Origin: Anolis sagrei | Lineage: Eukaryota > Chordata > Lepidosauria > Squamata > Anolidae | Reading direction: 5' to 3' | Assembly: GCF_037176765.1 (NCBI RefSeq) | Contig: NC_090023.1 | Coordinates: 126,303,866 to 126,367,865, forward strand | DNA length: 64,000 nt | Shown here: in pieces, positions 31,083-43,779 of the stretch | Layout of the letters: each line of letters starts with the position of its first letter | How positions within the stretch are numbered: the first letter of the stretch is position 1 | Program-made: the position numbers and the translations under genes | The notes under the pieces: generated by a model | Database searches by the model: none | What the model saw: the letters and a program-made list of their open reading frames with translations, nothing else | What the model was told of the DNA's origin: nothing

Positions 31083-33867
31083 TGGTCACATCATTATTTT
31101 GGTATGAATCTTTAACTCAGGAGAGAAAAAATACCAGTGCCAAAATATGTCCAGCTTACCTGGATGACAGTTTGCCTATTCTCTGAAAAAAGTAAAAGCA
31201 AGGCAGCATAATATTCACGCAGGAGCGATCATGGAGGATGTATGGTGCTCCAGATATAGTAGGATTGTGTCATCCTTCACCCTTCTTCACTCTTGACTAA
31301 TCTGACTGAGGGATTCTTGGATTCCTAGATAATTTTTCCCCATGCTGACAATGCACAAAGGTACTATGGCATATATTCAGGGTTTCATGTAGAAAGCATT
31401 ATTTAAAGTAGAAAAGTGAAAAGTATAACTGATGTTATATATTGGTACACACGCACACATGGAGTTGCATCTATGGACCAGACTTCCAATGGATCAATTG
31501 CATTTATTTGCCTTCCAGCATCTCTGACCAAATTCTATCCCCATTCTCTTCACTCTTGATTCGATACCAAGAGAGCTGCGCAGAATAAAGGCCAGGACCA
31601 CATTTCTCCATTCCGCACTCTATAATCACTGTCCGCCTCCCTCCCCCAGCCTTTTGTGTGTGCTACATTCAGAAAGAGAGAGAAAGAGAAAGAGATAAAG
31701 AGAACTGGGCGTGCTTGTGTAAGAAAAGATGGTGGGATTGACAGGACAACGGAAGGGGGTGTGGAACCTGCTCCTTTGTTGTGTTTTTAATCCAAAATTA
31801 GTATTTACTAATATTTCCTGTTTCTGACACAGTCATTAAGTTCCTTTATTTCTTGCTCTAAAATGCTCAACAATAATTCAAGGTTTTAGACCCTGCCAAG
31901 GTTATACAGCCCCGTCTATGGATTGTAGTGCTTATTCATAAGCCAGTTTAGCTCTGCACTTGTGTTGCAAAAGGATTGAATTATAGCTTTGGTAGTAGAT
32001 TAGGTTTCTTTGTATTATTCTATTTATATATCTGGTTGCTCCATTATGCATTTTCTTCATACTATCTTATAAACTGATTGGGGCATATCTCCTCTGCTAT
32101 TGTGTGTCTAAGTGCCCACCACAGTATGGATGTGAAAGCAAAATTAAATACCTACTATCGGCAGCTTAGGAAATCATTGGTTCTCAATTGCTGCTTTGTA
32201 ATTCTGCCTACAATTCTGCCTACCTACATTCAGCTTATAAAGAAAATGCAATTAAAGACACGGATTGCTGAGAAATGGGAATTACTTTCCATCTAAGTAA
32301 TGAGTAAACTTTTGCTATTTAGCTGTTTCTGAGCCCATATACCATTTTCCGTAGCTTTGCTGAGGAAAAGCTTGGGATGACACTTTTGTGTTCTTAGTAC
32401 AATCCAGTTTATCCAAGTCTGCCCTCAGTTCAGCCAATATCTTGCTTTTGCCTTCAAGTTCTATAGTTAGATACTTAATCTTTATTTTCCTTTTTGCATT
32501 GAAACAAGTAGCAAGCTAGCCTTTATTTATTTTCCCAAAGTCTAAATTCTCATATAGGAATGTGGAATAGAGCATCTTCTTAAGCACGTTGGTTGGTTTG
32601 TTTGTTTCTATATTTATGGAATAACAAAAGTCCTCAGGGTATCCTAAAGAATAAAACAAGCAAGTTGAAAGCCATGATAATGAATAAGTATAATATGATA
32701 ACTTTGGATGCAGCTTGAGCACAAACTTGAAATGAAGATCAAAAACAAAGAACAGGGGATAACATGGTGAATGAGGATTTTATAGCTGCAGCAAGATTTC
32801 AAAGGCTTTGGAAGAAAAAGGTTGTTTTTTCTGGCAACAAGGTGGTATTTCTGTAGGTGCCAGGCAAGGCTCTTTTGTGGTGGTATTCCACAATTGGGGT
32901 GCCCCAGTGCATGAAAGACTTGCCCATTGGGCACTAGTTATGGCACCTGAAGAATTAAAGTCCAAAATGTAACTTCCCCAAATTCTGGAACCAAAATCAC
33001 TCTTTCTTTTGTAACAACTTTCCCCCTCAATTTGAGGGTGGCCCCCACAGATGCAAAAATTGGGTTGTACATACTGGTCATATTCTTGACATGACCTGGA
33101 ATTGAAATAAATTGAACTAACATTTTCTCAACTTGATGCATGCAAGATGCTCAGCTTTTTAGTAGTGCCAAAGATTGTTTTATTGTACCACAAAAATCAA
33201 GCAAAGAAAAAGAAACCAACACTTCTTGGCTGCACAAATGTCATCCCCTTGTCTACGAGACATATAAATAAGTTATAGTTCTGGGGTTTTTTTATCAGCC
33301 TCAGGGGAGTATAAAACCAGAGTAGCCCATGAGAAGTTATATATTTCTTTCTAGTATTTCTTGGACTGTCTGAAGCAATGGAGGATGAAACGGTGTTTTC
33401 TTTTCCTGTTCATTGTAAATAGAATAAGAAGTCACTCTGCAAATTCTTTCATCCAATGAGGAAAGAACAGTCCAAAAGAGAGTAGTCAACACTGGATAGT
33501 ATTGGATACATGTATTTGCCTTTCTTTTGTCCCACTTTTTTTCTATTCTTTCATCTGGATACATTTGTATACTTTTAAAAAATGGTGGGTAATGTATATG
33601 GCCAGACAATAGAAAAATGAACCAAAATTACAAAACTGGATAAAATATCAATTGGGCTTGAAATGAATAAGCCTTTGAAAAGACAATGGCTAGAAATATT
33701 TTGGCAATCTGTTGTTATGAGATACAGAAACAAGTCATTCATACAGTAATCCTTCTCCTGATTTATCCAGCTTGCACAAGTGCATGTGATGGCTCACCCA
33801 GCCAAGATATCTTACTGTTTGTGTCTCATGAATGAAAACTGATGAGGAGTCTTTGGCTCCATCCATG
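31083..33867. other. Non-coding unique DNA
   Basis: No gene. There is a GAGA run at 31672-31702. The stretch 31790-32350 is repeat-free and AT-rich and could hold conserved elements. Open frames here are short and featureless. Confidence 0.4.
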
Positions 33868-34135
33868 GCCCCTTCTACACTGCCATATAAAATCCAGGTT
33901 ATCTGAATTGAACTGGATTATATGGCAGTGCAGACTATTACAGTCAGGTTCAAAACTGATAATGTGGACTATCTGCTTTGATAATCTGGATTATTTGGCA
34001 GGGTAGATTCAGCCTACACTACTAGAAAAAATCCAAATTATCTGCTTTGAACTAGATTATATGGCAGTGTAGACTAATACAGTTCAAAGCAACTAATCTG
34101 AATTTTATCTAGCAGTGTAGATGGGGCCTTAATTT
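33868..34135. mobile_element. MITE family B, duplicated copy
   Basis: Ends are GGCCCCTTCTACACTGCC and GGCAGTGTAGATGGGGCC-like (AGCAGTGTAGATGGGGCC). Inside, the core module (CTGCTTTGAACTAGATTATA) appears more than once, suggesting a nested or head-to-tail pair. Confidence 0.8.
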
Positions 34136-35294
34136 TTGCTGCATAATCCATATGGATTATGCATCAGAAATGTATAATCTTCATCTAGGGTAGGGATGGG
34201 AAACTGTGGAAGGTTACAGGACTGTATTAGCTCCCCAGAAGGTTTTGGAGGGTCCACCCACTACTGTGTCTACTCCTATAGCAGAATCTGCTATGTGCAA
34301 ATGATTTTTCTCTTGCATTACTATGATTATCCCAATTTTTAATATAAGATTGTTCCTAATATTGTCGATATCCCACAACAACTCTCATGTGGTTGACATT
34401 TGTCCATCTTTCTTTCCTTATGGGAGCCCATTAAATATGGGAAGGATTCTCCTATGTCTTAGGGCCAACCACAACTCAGTGCCATGGAAGCTGATGGTTT
34501 CCATGTCAATGAAATAGTGAATCCACCCCGAGTTTTTTCATCTGAATTTTACAGGACCTATCCAAGCTGCTGAATCTATATGTGGGATTGAGCACAGCTC
34601 TTTGGTAAGCTCATTCAAAATTCAGACTAAGACCCAGCAAAGACTCACCACCCCATCAACAGGGAAGCTATATGCCAGTACCGACTCAGAGTGTTTATAT
34701 CTCTGGCTAAGTTTACTCACAAGTTCTACGCACACAGTGGTTGCGCTAATGGACACTACCTGTATAACAGGCAGAAATAATGTAAAGGCTCAAATACCTT
34801 TGCCAGAAATCAAAATTAAATTCAATTAAATAGCCCGCCTGTCCTGAGGTGATTATTATACTATTGTCTGTTGTAAGGTAGAATGGTGAAATTTCATTGC
34901 TATTTGCAATGAAACATTGCATCAGTCTAAGAGTTGGTTTTTGATCTGCACTGAGCCTGCTTCTCCACCTTCTGAAATCTCTCAACCCCTCCTCTACTTC
35001 GCGGCCACTTATGTCAGCAGATTTTAAGGATCTAAAGCTGTGAGCCTTGTTGTACCCGGCTGTTGTTGGCTGTTGTTGGCATCCAACCTGCTTTGCATCT
35101 TCTAAGCTAGTCTACTCCCTTATGATGTATAAAAGAGCATTTCCCCATAGTATAATCCATTTGGAAAGTTGGGGTGCCATCTTGTCCTTTACCCCAGGTA
35201 ACAAATGGCTAGTCTATCCTTCCTGATAGCCAGAACAATGCCCCTTATTATTTTAATGCAAAAGCAAATGTTTGCAAGTGTACTAGCCCTCTTA
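34136..35294. other. Non-coding DNA with a second copy of an unnamed old repeat
   Basis: At about 34490-34620 GATGGTTTCCATGTCAATG and TTTTACAGGACCTATCC resemble 15860-15920 and 41610-41680. No gene was recognised. Confidence 0.4.
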
Positions 35295-35443
35295 GGGCCC
35301 TTCCACGCAGCCCTATATCCCAGAATATCAAGGCAGAAAATCCCACAATATCTGCTTTGAACTAGGTTATCTGAGACCACATTAAGATAATGTGGGATTT
35401 TCTGACTTGATATTCTGGGATATAGGGCTGTGTGGAAGGGGTC
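35295..35443. mobile_element. Harbinger-like MITE 'A', 149 bp, TTA duplication
   Basis: The best-preserved A copy. Left GGGCCCTTCCACGCAGCCC pairs with right GGGCTGTGTGGAAGGGGTC. It is flanked by TTA at 35292-35294 and 35444-35446. The inner arms also pair (ATATCCCAGAATATCAAGG with its mirror), making a long hairpin. Confidence 0.88.
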
Positions 35444-35769
35444 TTAGAAGGGCTGAGGGTTTAACATTCAAAATAAATGCTAGTTGGGTTTGACTCTTCC
35501 TCTCCCTCCCTCTCTCAAATACCACTTCCCTCCTTCCAAAGACAACTGTTTTGTTGGGAAAGGTCTGAGCTGTGGCTGTTCAGTATGTGATTGGAGCAGT
35601 GAACACTGGACTGCCTTAGAATATTTTCAGGGCAAACCTTTCTATGGGCCCAAGAAACAATTAACTTATCTATTTTCTGCTATAGTCCTAAAGCTTTATG
35701 GGCAGAACAGATGTAAATTCCATTTAGCCTCAAAAACTAATGTATAATATTTTTCTCAGCACAACCGAA

Positions 35770-36600
35770 AAGTGGAGAGCCACTGTGATTAGAAGATACA
35801 TTTCAATTAATTCTCCCCTTCAACACTTTATCTCTCTGGCATCAGAACCTTTTATAGTGTTAAAATTAACAATTATTCAGCTGATGGCTGGCTGAACCCA
35901 CAAGGGGATCTGGAAAGGGCTTCAGATAACACAACACGTATGAATCATTCAGGAGGACAATTCATGAAAGAAAAGTTATCTGTGTTTTGGATGACATTGG
36001 AAGAACTAAATAGGGAGACGATGTGAAGAAGGGGCATTTGGTCTCCATTGTCCATCTCGGAGTTTCCATTCTCCTGTATTATAATTGTGTTGTGAAATGC
36101 ACATTTTCAAAATTAATTAACCATTACAGTAGAGATGAATGCCTCTCTTTCTGCGAAGGAAACTCTTGGCTCCAGTGGTGAAAGATGATTTCGCAGGCCT
36201 GGCGCTCTTAAGGAAAGCGGCTGCCAGATAAGGTGGCAACTGTACTTTGAAGAGGAACAATACGAGGTGACAGACAAGCCCATGTTTACCAAAATGAATA
36301 GAGGACTCGCAGGTTTCCACTTGACGATCAGTTACATAAATAGCAAATCAAGTCTGGCGTGATGTTTCACCAGCCCATATCAGTAACCAAGTGGCACATA
36401 CTGCAGATTATCATAATAGCATGCCATGAAATTTTACTCCAGGCTTCGTTGTCCTGGAAAAACATTGCCTTCTATTTTAATTTTGAAGGAAGGGAAAACT
36501 CTACCATCCCCCATTCAAACAGAGCTTTTGTGATCACCTTGTCTATCCCTTCGTTTAACAATGACAAATCCTTTTCATTATAGGACACACACTTTATAGA
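35770..36600. promoter_or_regulatory. Candidate conserved non-coding block
   Basis: About 830 bp free of recognisable repeats in a repeat-dense area, with texture unlike the flanks. It contains CAATTAATTCTCC near 35804, AATTAACAATTATTCAGC near 35863, GAACAATACGAGG (SOX-like AACAAT) near 36254 and GCAGATTATCATAATAGC near 36404. The conserved and enhancer reading is inference from retained uniqueness and motif density. Confidence 0.35.
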
Positions 36601-36962
36601 TGTATGTATACATGGATTTGAAAAGCTAGTGACAAGAACCCTTATGGGCAGAGTTTAAATAGCTCCTGGACCTAGAGTAGGTCAGGGGGAAATGGGAGGT
36701 TTTATTCATTTATTAATAGCCAGGATAGTTAAACGTGATGCTGGTAATAAATAGTAGGAAAGGTGGCTTGCAAACTTTAACAGGCACATATTTGGAAATG
36801 TTTATGTTCCTTCAAATTGTCCTCTATCCACAGAAATCTAACTTAGAAGTGGACATATAAATCTTATCAAGTAGGAATTATGAGAAAGAGAAAAAATGAA
36901 CTTAATGCTTTGTTAGTGCTATGGAAAAACCCTCATTTTACATAAGCCTAAGTGACACCCTC

Positions 36963-37325
36963 TAGGGTGCATCTAACTTGTAGAACTAATGCAGTTTGAC
37001 CCCACTTTAACTACAATCCTTTAACCCCATCCTATGGAGTAATGTGAGTTGTAGTTTGGTGAGGCACTAGCACTCTTTAGCAGAAAAAGCTAAAGACTTT
37101 CTAAAAGTACAACTTCTATGATTCCATAGCATTGACCCATGACAGTGAAAGTGGTGTCAAATTGCATTAATTCTACAGTGTAGACCAGTGGTTCTCAACC
37201 TGTGGGTCCCCAGGTGTTTTGCCCTACAACTCCTAGAAATCCCAGCCAGTTTACCAGCTTTCTGGGAATGTAAGGCCAAAACACATGGGAACCCACAGGT
37301 TGAGAACTACTGGTGTAGATGCACC
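36963..37325. mobile_element. M3 MITE interrupted by a hAT MITE
   Basis: Left end GGGTGCATCTAACTTGTAGA, inner GCAGTTTGACCCCACTTT, mirrored by GTGGTGTCAAATTGCATTAA and right end GTGTAGATGCACCC. The hAT element at 37186-37312 splits the right end. Confidence 0.88.
37186..37312. mobile_element. hAT-type MITE (CAGTGGTTCTCAACC), 127 bp
   Basis: Ends are CAGTGGTTCTCAACCTG and CAGGTTGAGAACTACTG, with long inner arms (GGGTCCCCAGGTGTTTTG mirrored). The 8-bp duplication is GTGTAGAC/GTGTAGAT (37178-37185 and 37313-37320). Sister copies are at 39796-39915 and 57687-57821. Confidence 0.9.
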
Positions 37326-38662
37326 CAAAGAATTCTAAAGAACACCATTTGGTAAGATGTTTAGATAATCTGTGAAATGTCTCTACTGTCTTATCTCCTA
37401 GCTCCCAGGTACAGTCTCTGGGGAAATTTTCATGATTATAAAACTAATTGAAATGTACATTGTGGATTTACCCCAAATCAGCTTCTAATCTGATGCCTCC
37501 CATGTGTGCTGTACTATACTTCCCATCACTCCCAGTCAATATCTATACTTCTGGCACATTTTGAAGGCACCAGCTTGGGAAATGTTGCCTCCAACCATTA
37601 TTTGAAGGAACCACTCACTTTGTGATTTTGGGAAAGTTGCATATTTTTTCACCCCATCTTGCGTTTCCTCATCCTTTTTATGGGCCTGTTTTATTTGGAT
37701 ATCATAAGTACTTCATTATTCAGTGTCTGTAAAGTCCTTTGAAATGGTAGGTTTCTGTGTGTTACCATTAGAGATAATTATAGCTTGCAGTTGTTTATGA
37801 TGTGTAGGCTTTTTTTTAAAAAAAAAAGATGAGCAGTTAATAGCAAGAACACCTGTCTGTTCTGCATGGATATTAAAAAAGATACATTAGAGTAGTTTTC
37901 GCAAGAACACAGCTTTGGTTTTTGTGTCCTTGGACAATATACTGGCCCCTCCTCTTACCCTTATACAAGTGAGGCCTGAAAACATGTGTTGCAATGTACT
38001 TGCTTCTGTTCAGGTTCCAGACAGCATTCCACTCCCATGCTCTGCACAGAAGTCTTGTCTGCTTTCCTTTTCCATCTCTTTTTCCATTCCACTTCCTATG
38101 GCATTTCGGCATATCTTTACACTGGTTGTGGATCAACTCCTGTGTTTAGCCTTCTTGTCATAGAGTGAGAGATTAAAGTTCACCAGAGCAGAGACTGAAA
38201 GAGTACCTTTGGGGACAATAACTCCCAGAGTCCTCCAGCTAGCATTGCCACTGATCCCATTTGACAGCAGAATCCAGACTGGACCTGTCATGTACACCTT
38301 CTACAACACAGCCAAACAGGTACAGTTGTAACCATCTTGCCAAATTTCAATTTAGTTGGTCCAAATTTGTCTCCATTTAGAGGATGCTAGTATATACCAG
38401 AGACTGGAAATCTCACTCACTATCCAAATTGTACATTTCTTTTATAATACCTGTGGTGTGATTTGATATTTACTCCACCTTGAACTTTCTGGCTCTGTCT
38501 GTTTGGATAGAATACATTCAACTCTTCATACTCAAATGCTCCTTCAAACAAGGCACAATACCAAGGAATTCTTGGGATCAGAAAATATCCAAATCTCAAC
38601 AATGCACATTTTGTTTTTTTCTGCATTTCTTTAACTTGGTGTAAAAGGACTAAAAAAGAATA
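37326..38662. other. Non-coding DNA
   Basis: No gene or assignable element. Short A/T runs at 37810-37828. Confidence 0.4.
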
Positions 38663-38760
38663 GTAGAATCATAGAGTTGGAAGAGACCTCATGGGCCATC
38701 CAGTCCAACCCCCTGCCAAGAAGCAGGAAAATCACATTCAAAGCACCCCCAACAGAAGGC
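38663..38760 (-). mobile_element. CR1 3' end fragment
   Basis: GAATCATAGAGTTGGAAGAG, CCATCCAGTCCAACCCCC and CAGGAAAATCACATTC are the standard inverted 3' terminus of a CR1 LINE. It is 5'-truncated to about 100 bp. Confidence 0.8.
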
Positions 38761-39795
38761 CAAAAGTTTGGTTTCAAGACATGACCCTCCCCTGTCTGGA
38801 CTTCGCTTCTCAGTGGCCTTGTTTTTTGCCACCTGGGTGTGTTTGCCACTGGAGGAAGTCATGTGCTTGGGGTCTCAGTTGCTGCTCTAGCTGGCCAAAG
38901 TGATGTCCAAAACCTGTGTCAAATAATATTCTTCATGAATGTTCTTATCCTTCTCTTCTGCCCATGTGAATGGTCACACTTAATAAAATATCTATCAATA
39001 GTTTAAAATCCAAAGTTGATCAGGAAGAATATTTAATTAACATCAGCTTTCATTATGCTCAACCCCATTCTTCTAGGACACAAGAAAGAAATAGTAGGAA
39101 TCGGAATTAACATGTTTATGCCTGTGGAATGTTCAAAGCTCTATTTAAGCACTTTGGTGTATGTGTGTGTGTATGTGTGTGTGATGAGTTATTTCAGACA
39201 TTGGTTGATATCTCAGGGCATACATCTGATATAACAGTTTTACAAATGCACAGAGAAACTAATGAAATTGATGTGAACTTACTCCTAGAAGCTCTGTAAG
39301 GTACAGCACACTTACTAGAGCATTGCTTCTTAAACTGTGGGCTCTGACCCCAAATGGAGTCCCCTTAACTAAAAATATGGGGATCAAAAATTTGGCAACA
39401 GTAAAAGGCTTCTGAATGCCAGCCATTTACACAAATCTGTTGGCAACAATATGCTGTGCTCCAACCATTAAGTAGAGTGAGATTACTACCTCGGACATCA
39501 GATTTTGGGTGGCAGGAATGGACTGATCTTGAACAGAAAGAATAATTAGCACCAGCTTTCAACATGTTAATCACATGCATCTCGGCCACAGCCAGGTAAA
39601 AATAATAATCAGAATTATTTTAGGATTTTCAAGGGCTCTGTATGAGCACCATGGGTTTTAAAAACATTTCATAATTGTTTTTTGAACAAGACAGAAGATT
39701 CTAAAGAAATATTAGGAAGAACATCCTGGGAGCAAACACCGTTAGATGGTAGAAGAGATGGTCTTGAAGAACATTGAACTCCCCTTGTTTTAAGG

Positions 39796-39915
39796 CAGTG
39801 GTTCTCAACCTGTGTGTGCCCAGATGTTTGGCCTTACTAACAGCTGGTAAATTGGCTTGGATTTCTGGGAGTTGTAGACCAAAACACCTGGGGACCCACA
39901 GGCTGAGAACCACTA
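39796..39915. mobile_element. hAT-type MITE (CAGTGGTTCTCAACC)
   Basis: CAGTGGTTCTCAACCTGTG at the left and CACAGGCTGAGAACCACT at the right. The flanks TTTTAAGG and TTTTAACA form a degraded 8-bp duplication. Confidence 0.85.
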
Positions 39916-40685
39916 TTTTAACATCTTTAAGCAGAGGTTGGATGAGTATCTTTCAGAAGTGTGTTAGTTGTGTATTCTTGCATAGCAAGTGGCCTTAGTG
40001 ATCCTATATAACTACACTAGAGCCTTGGGATTCACCCTGAGAGCCCGCTGCTTAAAAGAAATGATCTTGTAAGAATGAATTCTGGATCCAGGAATTTGGA
40101 GAATCAGAACTGAACAGAGCACACAGTCCTCTCACAAAACATAAGAAGTTCCTCATAACTGCACAGGGTTGTCTTCATTCCAATAATATAATTTAGGGTA
40201 GAGAGGGGTAATTTTGTTGCTGCAGTTTTTCAACACTTCTGCATTAAGTGTTTTTGCCAATCTGATCAGCTTTACCATATCCAGAGATCTCAGGATTCCT
40301 CAGTCTTAGAAGCTCCTGGTACTGCAGATCAAAATAGTAACATTTCCAAGCTCCAATAAGTATTATAACAAAATAATAATCATAATCATAATAATAATAA
40401 ACAAAATAATAAACAAAATAAAAATAAACAAATTTGCTGTCTGGTCAGCTGCCCACCTTACATAATGATGGGTTTTCTCTATAAATCAAGTAGGTATTAA
40501 GCACTATATTCAAGGGTATCAATTGCTTACATTTTCCACGTCAGCTTCCACTGCTTCACTTTCATGGGTTTACATTTCCTGATGCATGCGGGATTGTGAT
40601 GTGGGACTGAACTTTCTCTCAGAAATGGCAGTGAAGTTGTGGAAGTCCTTTCTAGTGAAAGGAACTACAGCATGATTCCTTGGTC
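39916..40685. other. Non-coding DNA
   Basis: Contains an AT-rich AATAATAAACAAAAT run at 40376-40430. No gene. Confidence 0.4.
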
Positions 40686-40689
40686 TTTT

Positions 40690-41250
40690 AGATTTATTTA
40701 TTTATTTATTTATTTGCTTCATTTGTATACCGCTCTTCTCAGCCCTCAGGCGACTCAGAGCGATTAACAACCAGTTTCAACAACACAATACAAAATCATT
40801 AATCAATTAAAACAGTAGTATCAATTAATTAACACCAAAATATCAATACAACAGTACAGCACTATAACAATCCATCACGTCTCATCAATAGAATCAGCAT
40901 CCGAACTCATTGTCCATTATTCCATTCCAATAATCAATCAATTGTATTGCTTAGTTGAAAGCCTGTTCGAAAAGCCAGGTCTTCACACTCTTCCGGAATG
41001 CCAATAAAGAGGGGGCCAATCTGATGTCTGTAGGGAGGGCGTTCCACAGCCGAGGGGCCACCACTGAGAAGGCCCTGTCTCTCGTCCCCGCCAGGCATGC
41101 TTGTGAAGCTGGCGGGACCGAGAGCAGAGCCTCCCCAGACGATCGTAACGTCCTAACTGGTTCATAGGAGGAGATGCGTTCGGACAGGTAGGTCGGGCCA
41201 GAACCATTTAGGGCTTTAAAGGCTAAAGCCAGATGTCCTTTATAAAGGGC
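40690..41250 (-). mobile_element. CR1/L3-type LINE, 5'-truncated
   Basis: On the minus strand it encodes the ORF2 C-terminus: KALNGSGPTYLSERISSYEP, RTLRSSGEALLSVPPASQAC, RAFSVVAPRLWNALP and TWLFEQAFN before a stop. This is close to the protein end at 63300-63566. The 3' UTR has the CCGCTCT/AGAGCG stem and a (TAAA)n tail. The retained frame is open, so this copy is fairly young. Confidence 0.92.
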
Positions 41251-42357
41251 ATTTCACTTGTGCACAATTATCTCTGATCCATTTTTGACTAGTGGTATGG
41301 TTATGTTGTTGCTGTGTGTCTTGAAATAGTTTCTCTAACTTATGGCAACACAAAGAGTTTTCTTGGGCTAAGATAGTGTGACTTGCCAGTGGCCAAAGGC
41401 AGAATCAAATGCTTGTCTCCAGAGTGCTCAAACCACTACTCCACACTAGGATCCTGGGGGATTATATCACGTCTTTAACTGCTAGTCTTTATAAGTATTT
41501 ATAAATATTTCAAAGTCCAATGTTATTCCTCCTCTTCCACTACCTCTTATTCCTTTCTCTCTCACTTATCTGTTTTTCTGCACACACAAATTCATACACA
41601 GTGTTATGTGACTTCCATGTTATTCAGGCAGAGAATCCATTCTGAGTTTTATTTCAAATTTTAAAAGAGCTATCCAAAGTGCTGAATCCTACTCCCCCCA
41701 TATCAGCTGTACTTTAAATAGATCCAAATGCAGACTACTACAGCAAGCAGATTCATCATCCCCCTGATGTGGAAGTCACCAACCACCATTATGCATGTAT
41801 GTTCACACACACATTACCTAGCCAAGAATCTTATTTCCTGTACCTGACAAAGTGAACCCTGGTGCTCAAGAGCTAGTAATGAGCTATTCAGACAAGTGCT
41901 ACCCTTTGTCATTTCCCCCCTGCAATACAAACATAGCTATACCTCTAGAAGCCAACCGTCATTGCTAGTACAGTGGGCCCTTGATATCCATTGATATCCA
42001 TTGGAGCTGCCTCTGGATATCATTATCCATAGGTGCCCATTCTAAGTCTGATTCTATATAATTCCATAGTAAAACTGTGTTCTTTTTATAAAATGGCAAA
42101 ATCAATGTTTGCCTTCTATAATTTTGAGGGAGAAAATATTTTCAAACAACGGATGGTTGAATCTGTGGATATAGAATCCATCAATACAACAGGCCTACTG
42201 TAAAAAGAAATTTAAAAGAAGTGAGATGATACATTTCTATGTAGTGGTCAGGTTCACTAAGCCAAATAGGGGAAAGAAGTTAATAAGTAGTAGCCCCAAT
42301 CATATGAGGAGTGTTTGGGAAATTGACATTTTCTGGGCTCCATTTCCTTAGTGGATG
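41251..42357. other. Non-coding DNA with SINE-like and unnamed repeat scraps
   Basis: At 41300-41455 the order TTGTTGCTGTGTGTCTTGAA, CTTATGGCAACACAAAGAG and TGCTCAAACCACTACTCC resembles an old tRNA-type SINE. At about 41610-41740 it resembles 34490-34620. No gene. Confidence 0.4.
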
Positions 42358-42500
42358 GGTAAAACTGAATAAAAACCCCACATTATCTGCTTTCAACTGG
42401 ATTATATGGCAGTGTGGACTCAGATAACCCAGTTCAAAGCAGATATTTTGGGGGGTTTTGCCTTGATATTCTGGGTTATATGGCTGTGTGGAAGGGTTCG
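42358..42500. mobile_element. MITE A/B-type copy
   Basis: CTGCTTTCAACTGGATTATA and AACCCAGTTCAAAGCAGAT form the core, and the right end TATGGCTGTGTGGAAGGG is A-type. The left terminus is worn. Confidence 0.7.
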
Positions 42501-42596
42501 GAGACAAAATTTTGTCTAATCTCTAATTTGAGTGGTACTGGACAGAATACAAATTATGAATAAATAAGTAAATTAAAAGAAGCATATTCGCAATTC

Positions 42597-43455
42597 TTTT
42601 CATGTCAGGAGTGACTTGAGAAACTGCAAATAGCTCCTGGTGTGAGAGAATTGGCTCTTTGCAAGGAGAGACCAAATTGCCAATATCCGCTGGATAATGG
42701 AGAAAGGCAGGGAGTTAAAGAAAAAAACATCTATTTCTGTTTTATTGACTATTCTAAAGCCTTTGACTGTGTGAATCATAATAAATTGTGGCAAGACAAT
42801 AGGGAAGGCTGAGCGAAGGAAGATAGATGCTTTTGAACTGTGGTGTTGGAGGAAGGTTCTGAGCGTGCCTTGGACTGCCAGAAGATCCAACCAGTCCATA
42901 CTTCAGGAAATAAAGAATAACTGCTCATTGGAGGGAAGGATAGTAGAGGCAAAGATGAAGTACCTTGGCCACATAATGAGAAGACAGGAAAGCTTGGAGA
43001 AGGCAGTGATGTTGGGGAAAAAAGAAGAGGGGTCGACCAAGGGCAAGATGGATGGATGGCATCCTTGAAGTGACTGGATTGACCTTGAAGGAGCTGGGGG
43101 TGGTAATAGCCAACAGGGAGCTCTGGTGTGTGCTGGTCCATGAGATCACAAAGAGTCAGAAACGACTGAACGAATGAACAACAGCAACAAGCATTGCCTG
43201 GGGACACCTGGATGTTTTTTTGATGTTTTACCATCCTTGAGGGAGGTTTCTCTCATGTTTTTTGATGTTTTACCATCCTTGAGGGAGGTTTCTCTCATGT
43301 TTTTTGATGTTTTACCATCCTTGAAGGAGGTTTCTGAACTGTGGGGAACTGAAGCTGACAGAGTGAGCTCATCCATGCTCTTCCCAGATTCAAACCTGTG
43401 ACCTGTCAGTCTTCAGTCCTGCTGGCCAAGGGTTTAACCCACTGCACCGATATAC
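42597..43455 (-). mobile_element. tRNA-derived SINE split by a BovB insertion and expanded by a 42-bp triplication
   Basis: Left SINE part 42597-42664 (CATGTCAGGAGTGACTTGAG, TGTGAGAGAATTGGCTC) and right part from about 43190 (GCATTGCCTGGGGACACC). It ends near GGTTTAACCCACTGCACCG, the inverted A-box region. It parallels the intact SINE at 44408-44698. BovB fills the gap. Three near-identical 42-bp units start at 43221, 43263 and 43305. Confidence 0.85.
42665..43189 (+). mobile_element. RTE-BovB, 5'-truncated and internally deleted
   Basis: The first part (GAGACCAAATTGCCAATATC to AATAAATTGTGGCAAGA) matches 18690-18803 of the longer BovB. It then jumps to GGGAAGGCTGAGCGAAGG, matching 19442 onward. 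About 640 bp including the YADD catalytic region is missing. It ends with an AACAGCAACAA tail. Confidence 0.9.
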
Positions 43456-43779
43456 AAGTCCAACTACTATGTTTACAATATTATGAGAAAGCAATAAGGC
43501 AGCTGTTTTACACATATTTACCAGGAAGCAACTTTCACTGAACTCAGTGGGTCTTATATCTGAGGAGACATGCATGATTGCACTATGGTTCAATTTTCTT
43601 TTTAAAATGTTGATGCCTTCACATGATTTTTTTTACAGGAAATACTTCTACATAAGCACAGGGCTCTTCATTATGGGAGTCTTGCACTCAAAAGGATATT
43701 TTTATAGTAATGTCAGCACAATGAGAGGATTAGATAACTCTGCACTTATTTCTTCTGTCAAAAGACCATATAATTTAAA

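Noticed and set aside
43174-43401. Protein repeat FFDVLPSLREVSLM
   Set aside because: It is the translation of the triplicated 42-bp SINE segment, not a gene.
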